64,000 bases of DNA, taken from positions 24,261,089 through 24,325,088 of the forward strand of contig OZ020488.1 in NCBI GenBank assembly GCA_963971405.1. The letters run 5' to 3'. The notes beneath the pieces were generated by a model. It did no database searches, was not told where the DNA came from, and worked only from the letters and a program-made list of their open reading frames with translations. Position numbers and translations under genes: made by a program. The stretch's first letter is position 1; every line of letters begins with the position of its first letter. Shown piece after piece: positions 29,263 through 41,265 of this stretch. Source of the DNA: Psococerastis gibbosa. Its lineage: Eukaryota; Arthropoda; Insecta; Psocodea; Psocidae.

Positions 29263-30842
29263 GACCCCACTAGTTTTTATGAAAGAACTAAGGTAGGCCT
29301 ACCTACCAAAAATTTAATAACATTGCTTTCTTAATAAATTAAATAATAAAAACAAATTTTATTATTATTAATATTATTATTTTAAATTGCAAATAAATGC
29401 TTATATATTAATCTCATTTATTTATAAGTTTTGAAAGAGAGTTACCTAGGCTATACTAATGTAGTACACAGGGTTAGGTGCAAACATTTTATGGTCTTTT
29501 TTATTGTTGTGAATGAAGACCAATGATAACTGAGCGTAAAAACCAGGCTATTAACAACTTTCTATTCAATACAGAAAATTATTTTGTTTAGGTGGCTAAT
29601 ATACTATTAGATAATTTAGCTAATATTAGATAAAATAGCAGTGGATAACTTAAATAACGCAATTTGCAAAAATGAATTCGCACTAATAAAACCAAGTGCG
29701 AAGTAGAGAAGTTTGATACTATCTAATCTACCAAATTATTGTATCTGCAAAACTAACCAAGTCATATATAGCAGGGAAGAAAATAGAGAGTAAAACCGGA
29801 ATTTTTCAGTTCTCCAAAGTAGGGGATCTACCATTATTTATCGCATGGTCACCCACAATACATACGACTAGAAGAAGATATCAGCATTTTGTTCTCCATA
29901 TAAGACGCCTCCGCTCAAAATGGTTTTCTTCACACTTGCTGACACCCCGCGTGTCCCATCATTTTCACACGCATATTGCGACTCCCCCATCCCCATCCTA
30001 TCATTTTCTGCATGGTCGCACGTATCTCCCCGCATTGAATATGATAGCACTCATGTCAGCACCCTTCTCTCAGCAATTCTCTTCCTTTATATCTCTGATG
30101 AACAGCAATCCACATTGTCCTTTCATCATGCCTCCCCCTTTATCTTAAAAATATTCGGAGTATTTTCCTATGTAGGTCACAAAAAAGGATCAATTCTAAA
30201 CAGCGGGCTACTAGAAATCATCTTTCATCCTCTCATCTTAGAATCATAAACTGTCACGAGTTAATAATTGGGGCATTATTATTATTATTATTAGCCGACC
30301 CTCCACGAGAGAGAAGGGGCTGCTGCCCTCCTGCCTATAGCTGAAGACGCCCATGAACATGTACTTAGGCCTAAATATGGTCCTTTCAAATACAATTATT
30401 ATATTTACCTGATTAGTAGCTTTATACAAGAATCGATTATTCGTTCAATAGTCTACTGAGTTTTGAAGATCCAAAATTGAATAATTGACAGCGCTCATAA
30501 ATCACGTAATTGCTGAAAGCATTGATTGTGGTTGTTGATGACTCATTAGGACATTTGGTAGGGTTGTTGCGGACATAAAGTGGGTGGTGCTTAAAGAGCA
30601 CTTGGGGTAATTGACCGAGGGAGTGAAGTTGTCAGCAGCCTGTTTTAAGAGGTCCGCCTCGGATAATCCGAGTCGCATCGCTGATCTCGTTTGACAGGCC
30701 ACTCGATGAACCCATTACCTCAACAAGCAAACCTGATTACAAGTTCCGTCACTCCTGTCCATTTTATACATTCCTATTTTGAAAGTTGTTGATTTTGAGA
30801 GCAAGTTGTACTGTATGATTTCACACTATGTATCCACTAGCA

Positions 30843-31158
30843 CAGGAGTTCCCAAACTTTTTTGTCCGTGGACCACTAGATTATTTTATGATTTTCCGTG
30901 GACCACCATTGCTGCGACAGGAAAATCGTCAAATTCTAGGATCAATTGTTCCTACAATGACATGCTAATATTTTATTAAATGTTTAGAACTGATATCTGT
31001 TGGATTTTATAGTTCAGTGCCAAGACTTACCGTATTTTATATCAACTTTTCAATATCTCAGCTGATTTATTTTCTTATTTCTTATTTTGGTCCGTGGACC
31101 ACCTTATATATGCCTGTGGACCATCGGTGGTCCATGGACCACCGTTTGGGAACCCCAG
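30843..31158. mobile_element. Non-autonomous hAT-type transposon, 316 bp
   Basis: Ends CAGGAGTTCCCAAAC and GTTTGGGAACCCCAG, with CCGTGGACCAC repeated in both subterminal regions. A perfect 8-bp target duplication CACTAGCA flanks it (30835-30842, 31159-31166). An 8-bp duplication with CAG...GTTCCCAA ends is the hAT signature. No transposase frame. Confidence 0.92.
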
Positions 31159-31814
31159 CACTAGCAGATTGCAGAGGTAACCTGTATCATATTCAATAAC
31201 GAACTACAGAAACTACTATAGTACATAGTATAGTGTACAGTAGTACTGTATCAATTCATAATATTCAATAATTCTTAAAGCTCGATAATTTCAAAGAAGC
31301 ATAGTCTAAAATTATTTGAATATTGCATGATTGTGGTTATTTCAAATTAATGAACAGTAGCTTACCTGCTACCGACTATGGTGCGTATCAAATGCCCACT
31401 ATTACAAGTAGATACCTGGGAATTTTCATATTAAAGTACCTACAGTAGACACCAAATTTAAAGGGTACTGATGCTATCCCAAAGGGTTCATTCATTCATC
31501 TCTGTCAAAATTTGATGTAAAGGAATTAGGGGGAGGGTTTCACGACTTTGAGGAAGAGTAGCCTACCTCTATTTCCTACGAGTTCCAGCGAGCCAATTTT
31601 CAATAGTTTAATTTTACGAGAAATGTTCAAATTAAGGCCAAATTGAATTTTTCAACTCTCATGCGCTAATCATATATACAGTATTTCAGTGATTGAAATA
31701 AAAAAGGATAGCTGCTGCTCTGTTGAAAATTTTTACAGTCCAGAGCACTACGAAAGCTCAGACCTTTCATATTTTCACAGGGTTGGAGAGTTCGCAATGA
31801 TCATATCAATTTGG

Positions 31815-32210
31815 TAAGGCGCGGTTTCCACCGACCTGCTAGTGCTAAATACTAATACGGTGACGTGGTAACAGACATTCAAGACTTAGGTGGGGTTTCC
31901 ACCGACCTCGCAATCCTGCATGCAAATGACAATGACGGAAATGTTTGTTTTACACTATGCCATAGTTAAAATTGATCAATGATCGTAGAGTAAAGTCACA
32001 AACAAACTAAAATTAAAAAATGGCGTCATGGGATATGTTAAGCACAAAAATTTTAATAGATTTCCATAAAAAACAAATTCAAATTTCCGTCAATGTCATT
32101 TGCATTCTGCAATGCGAGGTCGGTGGAAACCCCGCCTAAGTCTTGAATGTCTGTTACCACGTCACCGTATTTGTATTTAGCACTAGCAGTTCGGTGGAAA
32201 CCCCGCCTAA
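31815..32210. mobile_element. Foldback MITE family C, self-nested arms
   Basis: Outer ends TAAGGCGCGGTTTCCACCGA and the inverse. About 80 bp further in, a second TTAGGTGGGGTTTCCACCGA terminus and its inverse lie inside the first pair. About 396 bp, no ORF of note. Confidence 0.88.
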
Positions 32211-34842
32211 ACAGCTGTGGATAAAATAGCAGATGCTGCACATCGGACTCCTCATAATCAAAGTTCAATACGAGTAACTATAGTATGCTATAAATAACAC
32301 TCAATTTGTAAGAATTGTTTTTCTGACATAATCAATCTGTTACATAGGTACTGTATTTACTGGATTATATCTCTGATCATTCGCAACAAAGCGGAATCCA
32401 AATTTTGAAATTCTCTTGAGAGACCGCTACATAATGTTCATTTAAACACCATCTCGTATGAAAGGCACACCTAAAACGAAACTGAGCCATAAAGGAAGTC
32501 GTTATAGAACAATGCCTTCACGATAAAACACTACAGCTACCTCTTGGGTCTGATAATGTACATAACAGAAGCTGACGACTTAAACTACGGACCAAAATTG
32601 AAATGTGCCGTGGCACCAGATGATGATGTTGGGCTATAATTTTATATTATTCATTTACAATAAAGGACTACCTTCACGGTTCCACCACGAAACGTCTTCT
32701 TTCTTCGTCCCACTTCCTTCACCACGAACCCATCATTTAAAATTTCAGTGTCACCTGCTGTTTCTCGTTTTGTTTCCCACGAACATATATATTGTACCCG
32801 TATGCGCATGAGGGGGAAGCTTCAGATTTTTCCTTGTATATTTTCATGACACGTTTTCTTAAAAGCTGAAGTGGACCTTAAGAATGTTCCAGTTTCGTTC
32901 ATTGCGAAAGCAGCGGGAAAACTCGAAACGTTATGTCGTTACGGTTCAGTAAGCGAGACTATTAGTATAATAATCAAATGCGGTGCATGGTTTATTTCAC
33001 TTACCAGAACCTTGAATGTTGGAGAAACTGACGTAGCCAGGAATACGGGGGCCACCCCTCCCCCCGGTAAAAGTTTTGAAAATAAAAGGTACAGAAAGTA
33101 GGTTTTAAAGTTGGGTTGCCAGATTTTCCCAAGTTCAATCCCGGCCAGAGGGCGTTTCTCAGAAAAAACTTCGGCTTCATTCTATCTTGTCCCCCCATGT
33201 GAAAGCTCATTTTATCCAGTTCATTATTCAAATTGCCAAAATGCATACAGGGAACCCCCTGTCCAGGATGAAAGTTAGAAACACACGAATGCAGATTTAT
33301 TGTAAATTGAGTGATTCAAACAGGAAATGAAAGGGATTTCCCGTAATTTTTATTAAAAAGCAAAATTCGCAATAAAAAACAACAAGAAAGGAGATAGAGA
33401 TGATTCTTTAGCAGTATATCAGCATACAGCGGGCAGCGATAAAGCCTTCATGATAACTGGACCCTCCCATAAATCATTGCGTTGAAACTCTATTATCGGC
33501 TAAAATATCAGAATAAAAAAGGTCTTTTTGCTTATACAAAAACGGAAGGAAAAGGTCCGGTCAAAGAGAAGATAGGGGTAAGCTCCAGCGAGAAAATTTC
33601 CATGTGAATGGGCCCGGCTTTCTAACAGCGGGCACGAGGCTCTACTCGTCACTGAACGGGTTAAGAAGGGGGGGGGGACAGGAAGGGGGGTTGCTTTTTA
33701 TAGACTGCCCGGCGGGAAAAGAGCTTTGAGGCGGAGAAAATCAAATCAACATGAAAATAAATATACTACCATATACCACTTATGACGATATACTTGTTGT
33801 TTTCGTAAATTTCTAGTAGAATTACAATTCGCTTTTACGAAATGGAATGTGAATAAATTGTGAAATGAAGTGTATTGAAGTAAAGTGTTATAATAAAATT
33901 GTCACCTTTATACATGTGTATACTGTATATTATCAATGACTTGAGAGTATCACAATACAAAGGTCATATTACTTTAGATACTTCGTAGTATTTTTAAAAT
34001 TAGTACTAATGTACTAATGGCCCCATGCAAGAATTTGGGGGCTTGAAGAAATTGAAGATAAAGCAAATTTAAACTTGAAATCAAATTTGGAGAACCGTCA
34101 GGACATTTTAGTGTGATAACCGAGATAGATTAATGAGACAGTTGGCTTGCACATGTCTGGGGACGAGATAAATGATGAACGTCGCTTCATTGCGTTCTCA
34201 GATTGAAGAAAACGGAAAATAGTTAAAGAGGAGAGTTGCCCTAAGGAGATGTAACATAATTTTTGGTTTATTGATTTTGATAACAATACTGAAGTAGCCC
34301 ACAACTTGACATTTAAAGTATAGTCTGTTGCATATCTACTTGCGTAGGTAGGTAGGTACGTAAATTTTATAAATTTTATATTTAAGAATCACTGAACAAA
34401 AAACTTCAAATTTCTTTGTGGGGCAATGCGACGCATAAAAAGTGGCCAAATTGCGAGCCTCATCCGCATCCTTCAGGACTTCAAACATAAAATTTTCAAG
34501 ACGGCCATAATTAATATACAGTATGTAAATAATATATTACCGTATTTCGAGGTAGGTACCGGAAGTTTTGACAACACCTGACTCTTTCAAATTAAAAGTC
34601 CCTACGGAATGCAGAAAATGAGGAACGCGCTAGAAAGAGCTCGCGGGCTGTAATATTTTAGGTGGCAACTTGCCCATGCAAAGGAAAAAAAAATCGAGTC
34701 CAGTGACTCCTCCAGCTCCTCTAGTAAGATTTTAAAAAACCGTAATTAAAGCAAAATATATTCCCTGGAACGTGACACAGCGAAACACATTTCATGGGCA
34801 GTTGGAGTGGCTTGGGTGTAGGCTAGCATGCATTTTCATTCA

Positions 34843-35063
34843 AAATCACAAACAAACAAACTAAAATTAAAAAATGGCGTCATGGCATATTTTAAGTACA
34901 AACATTTTAATAGATTTCTATAAAAAGAAAAATTCTAATTTCCGTCAATGTCATTTGCATTCTGCAATGCAATGTCGGTGGAAATGCCACCTAAGTCTTG
35001 AATGTCTGCTACCACGTCACCGTTTTGTAAATAGCCCTAGCCGGTCGGTGGAATGGGCGCCTA
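34843..35063. mobile_element. Foldback MITE family C, left side deleted
   Basis: Right half only: ATCACAAACAAACAAACTAA, AAAAATGGCGTCATGGCATA, TTCCGTCAATGTCATTTGCA, and both nested right termini ending GGGCGCCTA. Confidence 0.82.
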
Positions 35064-37117
35064 TCTCGTGATGAGACTCCAAATCGGCCGCATCTCTACT
35101 ATGCCTAATTCAGCATTAAGGGCGAGGTCCGCGCCAAGAAGTATATTGTAGGGATCTGCAAATTATTCAAATATAGAAACGACACCACCCATTCTATAGT
35201 CACCCTATGGCTACCACAGTCATTGACAGTTATCTACCAGAAATCTTACCTTACGTACGTACTTCAATCGTTCAAACGCACACTTAGTATATCAGCCTAT
35301 AATCTCTCTCACACAAAGAAAGAGAAATAGAAGCAGTGACCTCACCCCACCCGTGACTCAGAATGAATAATTAATACCGCGTAAAACAATTAAGTGGTTA
35401 TTTATGACAAGAGGGCATGCAGCCGGCAGACCGAGAAAGGGGTGAGAAGCAGAAGACAGGGAAAGGGCGGTTTGTTTTTTGCTTCCCTCTGGCGGGTGAC
35501 AAAGCTCAACATCTAAAGATTGAGATGCTTCGGGATTATCAATATCTATTACATTACAGTTCTTACAGTTATTGTATTTTCATTCTGCGTACAATAGTAA
35601 AGAAATTATTTTAATTAGCAATAAGCCCTCACCCAGCTTGTTTTTAAATTGTTTCAGAATGCTGTCGAATATGACAAAGCACAGGTACTAAAATAATTTC
35701 TCCACATCACTGTATACAATGTAGGTAGTCATTTTCTGCTCATACTTATACAGTAGTCAATAGTTACTACAGGTACAAATATTTTCCGTTTAAATTAGCC
35801 GAACCGAGAAGCTCCCAGAGTGAAATTCCTTTTTGGTAATTCACTAAATTCGTCAGTCCATCCATCCTTAGACATGGACCTGCGTACTAAGCAACCCCAC
35901 AATCACTGTGATATGAAAATAAGAAAATGTCCACTTTGGAAAGCTGAGCATGCAGTTATTAGTCACTGCTATACAAAACGAACTACAATAGTAGTAGCCA
36001 AAATAAATTAAGCAACCAGTAGCACTGATAAAATCGAAAAAGTAGAAGCGAAGCTCAATATCAAGCAATATGGTACCAGAAGAAAAACGACGAAGGAAAT
36101 TGTGTGAGCATTAAATGTGAACAAAAATAAAATCAGTTACAAATAATTCAGCGTGAAAGTGTCATTTGAAATTGGCAGGATTCAAGAGGTAGTGAAAACG
36201 ATCAACGACCCAGTAGTCTGAAAGTAATCCTGGGAAGGTCAGTGAAGCTGACAAAATACCATCATCGAAATAACAAGATAACTTTTGTGCCCGCGAACCT
36301 TTTTCTGTGAAACATCTGACGGGAAGCAAAGTCCCTGACATCAACGATTTTATTGAAAATTAATATTGTGCCTGATATGTTTAGTGGTGTGTGTGCAACA
36401 GAAAGTAGCCTATTGGTTTGTTACTGTATTTTACGGCTACGAGTTGGTATTGTTACCGTTGTGCGGGAATATATTCTGCAATCCAAATTTTGATCTACTT
36501 ACATAGCAAGAAAATATTGACAATTGGCGGACTTTATACGACTGACAATGACGGCGGATGCTCATATCGTTTAATTAACATGGTACGATACTGTTTCTCG
36601 GTAATTATTGAGACATAAAGCCCCTTACTGGGTGAAATGGGATGATAAAAATACATTGAATTGGTTACGTGATAAAGTTAGTAATCTATATTCATAGTAT
36701 TATCTGCGCCCTTATTCCAAAGCCCTCCACATACATAAAACATAACAGTACGCCGTGCTTTGAATCTGAATCAAATATTTATTGCTTGCTCCTGTTCTTT
36801 TTTTACTTATTTAAAAAAAATATTTTTACTATCGTTCCTGATACGCCATCAGGAGTATTCATCAATATATACGTGGAAAGTACTTAAGCAGGTTTAGATC
36901 CACATTGATGGTAGGAAATTAACATTGCATTTCGTACGTTGTTCATAACCTACTGTATTCAATATATATGTTAAGTACCATTAAATCTTATAAGTGTAGT
37001 ACAATAGATACTGTAGTTGAATCAGTAATCCATATATTCAAGGAAACATTGCAGACGTCAGAGATAATAATGGAATTACGTTTAATCACAAAATGCAGCA
37101 GCGCGCAAGCAACCTTC

Positions 37118-37518
37118 TAAGGCGGGGATTCCACCGACCTGCAAGTGCAAAATACACATACGGTGACCTAGTAGCAGACATTTAAGACTTAGGCGGGGTT
37201 TCCGACGACCTCTCATTGCAGAATGCAAATGACATTGACGGAAATTTGAATTTTTCTTTTTATAGAAGTCTATTAATATGTTAGTACATAACTTATCCCA
37301 TGAAGACATTTCTTAATTGTAGGTTGTTTGTTTGTGATTTTACTCTAAGATCATTGATCAATTTTAACTATGGCATAGAGTAAAACAAAAATTTCCGTCA
37401 ATATCATTTGCATTCTGCAATGAGAGGTCGGTGGAAACCCCGCCTTTATTAATGATATCTGCTACCACGTCACCGTATGTGTATTTTGCACTTGCAGGTC
37501 GGTGGAATAAGCGCCTTA
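37118..37518. mobile_element. Foldback MITE family C, complete
   Basis: 401 bp; ends TAAGGCGGGGATTCCACCGA and GGTCGGTGGAATAAGCGCCTTA-type inverse. Both nested terminus pairs are present, as is the central TGATCAATTTTAACTATGGC shared with the 31.8-kb copy. Confidence 0.88.
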
Positions 37519-37639
37519 GCAGTAACATGTAGTTCAGTATAAAACCAATTATATCTCCGGTACTCTCTGTAGCGGAAAAAGAACATTTCTAGGTCATACT
37601 ATTTTTACGTTCCTATTAAATACGTTAATATTTAAGGAA

Positions 37640-37860
37640 TACTTTGTTATGGTTGAGATTTTCGATTTCGAGATTTCAACGGATTACACCTTTTGAAATA
37701 ACAGAATATAACAAAAAAGTGCATTTTACGAAATGTCTGTCTGTAGGTCTGTCCGTCGATTTGTGGGCGAACTACTCGGTGAATTTTTATGAAATTTGAC
37801 ATTATGTAGGTTAACAAAAACCAATTATCAGGACCATTTTTATGTTGGGCTAACACCAAA
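37640..37860 (-). repeat. Fragment of the large dispersed repeat, reversed
   Basis: Reverse complement of the CGAAATCTC, ACATTTCGTAAAA and AATTTCATAAAAAT-type blocks, with a much reduced CAGA core. Confidence 0.65.
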
Positions 37861-38047
37861 AACTTAAAAAAAGGTTGATTTTTTTCTTCTTCAAAAAACT
37901 GAGGTAGGCTATATGGATAACACGAGCAGATGAAGATAAAGCAAGCGACTTCGCAACATTCGTGCAAGAGTGCCAGTTCTTTCTCGACATTGAAGAGACC
38001 TGTCACTGTCGTGTACTATAGCCTCTATTGAACAAACGTTCAGCACA

Positions 38048-38445
38048 TTAAGAGTGTACAGCCCGTAGGAAAGTGGCAGCCCGAAATGTAATACTTTTTA
38101 TTTTTTATTTAATTAACTAAGCATGTTATTAAAATGTGGCTCATCAAAGTTGTAGAAGACTACTTCATGCATCATATAATAAGGTATTTTTAGTTATCGA
38201 TTTTTTTTTTTTTTTTTTTATAAAATCGAATGTACGTGAAAAGTTATTGTTTATAACATATTTGCATGTTTCTGAAAAAACTACAATTTTGAAAATTAAA
38301 AATATCTTATAATATGATGCATGAAGTAGTATTCTACAACTTTGATGAGCCAAATGTATAATAACATGCGTAGTTAATGAAATAAAAATAAAAAGTATTA
38401 AATTTCGGGCTGTCAATTTCCTACGGGCTGTATATACACTCTTAA
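38048..38445. mobile_element. Foldback MITE family D, complete
   Basis: Ends TTAAGAGTGTACAGCCCGTA and the inverse (TACGGGCTGTATATACACTC with CTTAA). Arms of about 170 bp include GACTACTTCATGCATCATAT and its inverse. Same family at 62217-62622. Confidence 0.9.
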
Positions 38446-39443
38446 GGAGGGTAAAAACTTGGTGTCGCACAATTATGGTTGAGAATCGTCTAAACGGCGT
38501 ATGTATGATCAATGATGGGCTTAAACCGGAAACTTCTTTAAGATGATTGTGCAAAATAAAAAAAATAATGTTCTTCGTAAAGTTTCCCACAACAGAAGAT
38601 GGGTCGACACATTGTCAAATAGTTGACTTGCTGCTGAGGCTATGAGCTTTTACTTTTAATTAAAATGTTTCAGTGTTGATTTTGTTTTTATTCAGGACAA
38701 AGAACGTTTGCAACTGCCCCCCTCCCCTGGACCCAATCCTAGCTACGCCCATGTGTAGATTGTGAGTGTGAGTGTGAGATATACGGCATAAACCAAAAAG
38801 TAATTTTTTCTTCTTTTGGTAAGTAAATCATACATTTATGTTTGTGATTATAATAAGTTGGCATGGCAATGTGCCTATTGTTAAGGAGAGTACCGTGATT
38901 GGTCACGGGCCAAGAGCATTTTATGTTCATTTCTAAGGAACAAAAGGACTAAACGCAATAATGTGTTTTATGTTTGATAACAAATGACTTGTTGGTTTGT
39001 TTTCATTGTCAGAGAAATTTTATTATTTAATTAATTTAAACCGCCCTCATACCACCCTGTTGTAAGGTTGATTCTCATCCCCCCGGGTCAAAAAAGGGGT
39101 TGGGGGACCGGGTGAGGTCCAGCCAAGCGTGAAATGAGTGCGCTTTTCGCTGTTCCCTTTTCTCCTCAAGGCAGGTTTCATAAAGGCTGCAGGCTTCAAA
39201 ATGTAGTATATTGTATCGTATACATACTGTACACAAATAGTGAATTCTCATAGATCAAGATTCTTTTGTCATTTGAAAATAACAAGACACTTCAAATTTG
39301 GACCTCCGCTGCAGACGGATTTGACCGTCAACATCGTTGTGTGTCCTACTCAGCTTTATGTTTTTCATTGCGTACAATTTACTCACTAGCTCACAATCAT
39401 TCAGTTGGTACTAATCTCGTGTTTTTGCCACTTGGTCGTGATA

Positions 39444-39537
39444 GACATTCCCCATGCAGTTAGGATGTTCTTGCAAATAGATAGAGACATTCCCCGTGCA
39501 GTTAGGACCTTCTTGCAAATAGATAGAGATATTCCCC
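39444..39537. repeat. Tandem repeat, 42-bp unit
   Basis: ACATTCCCC...GCAGTTAGGA...TTCTTGCAAATAGATAGAG occurs twice and starts a third time, period exactly 42. Confidence 0.85.
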
Positions 39538-40149
39538 ATTTATATCTACTGGTGTCAAATACTAGTGTCAAACACTATAGTTGACAGCAAGTTATAGAAA
39601 AATTGAGCATTTTGAAGCTTTCCATTTTCCCCTATATGATTGGTCTTATAGATTCCAGAAAGATCCCCTAGAAGGGAAATAGGCTATTTGCAGTCTCCTC
39701 CATCCTATCTTCCCCCCATACACCGTCTGAGTGTCATTTTGTCGCCGGGTTATTGACAGAATATTGCCTCTAAATCATATTAGCTGGTAATAACGTGGAA
39801 ACAAAATGCCAGCAACGTTGATAGTTAAGATTTTACGATAGACGGTGCAATATAGTTTGCTGATATAGACACACAGCACCTATCACAAGTTTGTTCCAGT
39901 TACAATAGAATGTGATCAGGAATTGAAAAATAGACGAAACACAGTGTTTCTTTGATTGTATGAATGTGTATAGGGTACACGCAGTGCTTCTATTCTTTCA
40001 ATTGCTGGTGAGTGTTTTGTTTATCGTAACTTAAATTTCTTCTGCTAATATTTAATATATATATATATATTAAAATATTTAACACTTAAAATACCTATAG
40101 GTTTTCAGAAAATTGTCTAGTAGCCTATTCTTTAAAACTTAATGGAAAT

Positions 40150-41265
40150 GAAGCGGTCCGAACATGCTTTCCAATTTATCAATTAGTAGATGGAGAAAAT
40201 GAGTAATTTCATGGTAAATAATTTTCCTATAGTTAAATTTCGGGCATCTGGGGGGGGGGGGTGTGTTGTCCACCTGACGTCACTGGAGGTGAGTTAAAAA
40301 ACTCTTGACAGGTCAGACCAACACATTACCACACAGCAATAATGACAGGGCACGCAATGCATTTGACCGTGAATTTTCTATCATTTTTTTCAAAAACATT
40401 TGTTTTGCACAAAACCAAATAGATTAATGGGAAAGCAACCTGTCCGGTTTCGTTACTAAATTTAACACCTAAAACATGCCTGAAGGTAGAAATCATCAAT
40501 AGAAATGTTTCACAGAAAAATTATTTTTTAGTCATTTTTCATAACAATTTAGTTATTTTTATTTTCTAACCCCCAGAAGCAAACTATCAAGGGGCAAGCA
40601 ACCCCCCTTATTTTATTAACATTAATAACGACTTACAACATATGTGAATTTAAAAGAAATCGTTGGAGCCGTTTTTGAGAAATAATTTTTTTAGACGTTT
40701 TTTGGTGTTTTTTGAGAATAAAACCCCCCCAAATTAAGTTAGCCCAAAATAAAAAAATAGACTCGAGGCATGATTTTTGTGAACCTATACATGCAAAATT
40801 TCATCAAAATCGGCCGAGTAGTTTGCCCGGAAATAGATGAACAGACAGACAGACAGACATACATACATACAGACAGACATACAGACAGAGCGACAGACAG
40901 ACATTTCGTAAAAACCACTTATTTGGGTTCCTGGGACCTCAAAACGTGTAATTCCGTTGAAATCTCGGAATCGGAAATTTCGACTAGTTAGCCCAAAATA
41001 AAAATAAATGGTTCCGAGGGATGATTTTTGTGAACCTACATGCAAAATTTCATTAAAATCGACTGAGTAGTTTGCCCGGAAATCGATGAACAGACAGACT
41101 GAGCGGCAGACAGACAGACAGAGCGACAGACAGACAGACATTTCGGAAAAATCACTTTTTTGAGTTCCTAAGACCTCAAAACGTGTAAATCCGTTGAAAT
41201 CTCGGAATCGAAAATTTGGACCATCACAAAGCTTTCCTTATGCTACATATAAATTGGAAAGCAAA
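40150..41265 (+). repeat. Large dispersed repeat, copy 2, 3' module duplicated
   Basis: As at 5496-6108, but longer and with the 3' module (TTAGCCCAAAATAAAAA through the CAGA tract to GAAATCTCGGAATCG) present twice in tandem, at about 40739-40985 and 40986-41222. Confidence 0.85.

Larger units (their letters stand above)
22652..30834. other. Non-coding block: FSTL5-like 5' intron or upstream region
   Basis: Holds a poly-C repeat (22866-23038), SINE-B (23930-24100) then SINE-A (24212-24415), SINE-B (28140-28325) and a partial foldback (29065-29262). A 93-codon minus-strand frame at 25631-25912 has no recognised domain. 25950-27900 and 29300-30800 show only AT-rich sequence. Confidence 0.6.
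31167..38047. other. Non-coding block with three family-C foldback elements
   Basis: Apart from the elements at 31815-32210, 34843-35063 and 37118-37518, it has a diverged CCCC-GGGG repeat near 33040-33110 and a reversed piece of the large repeat at 37640-37860. 33250-34800 and 35100-37080 hold no recognised feature. Confidence 0.6.

Noticed and set aside
29868-30249. Overlapping frames on both strands in a CT-rich stretch
   Set aside because: No domain, no consistent splice sites, low-complexity composition.
38165-38590. 141-codon minus-strand frame
   Set aside because: Mostly lies within a foldback element and reads through a T/A homopolymer; no domain.
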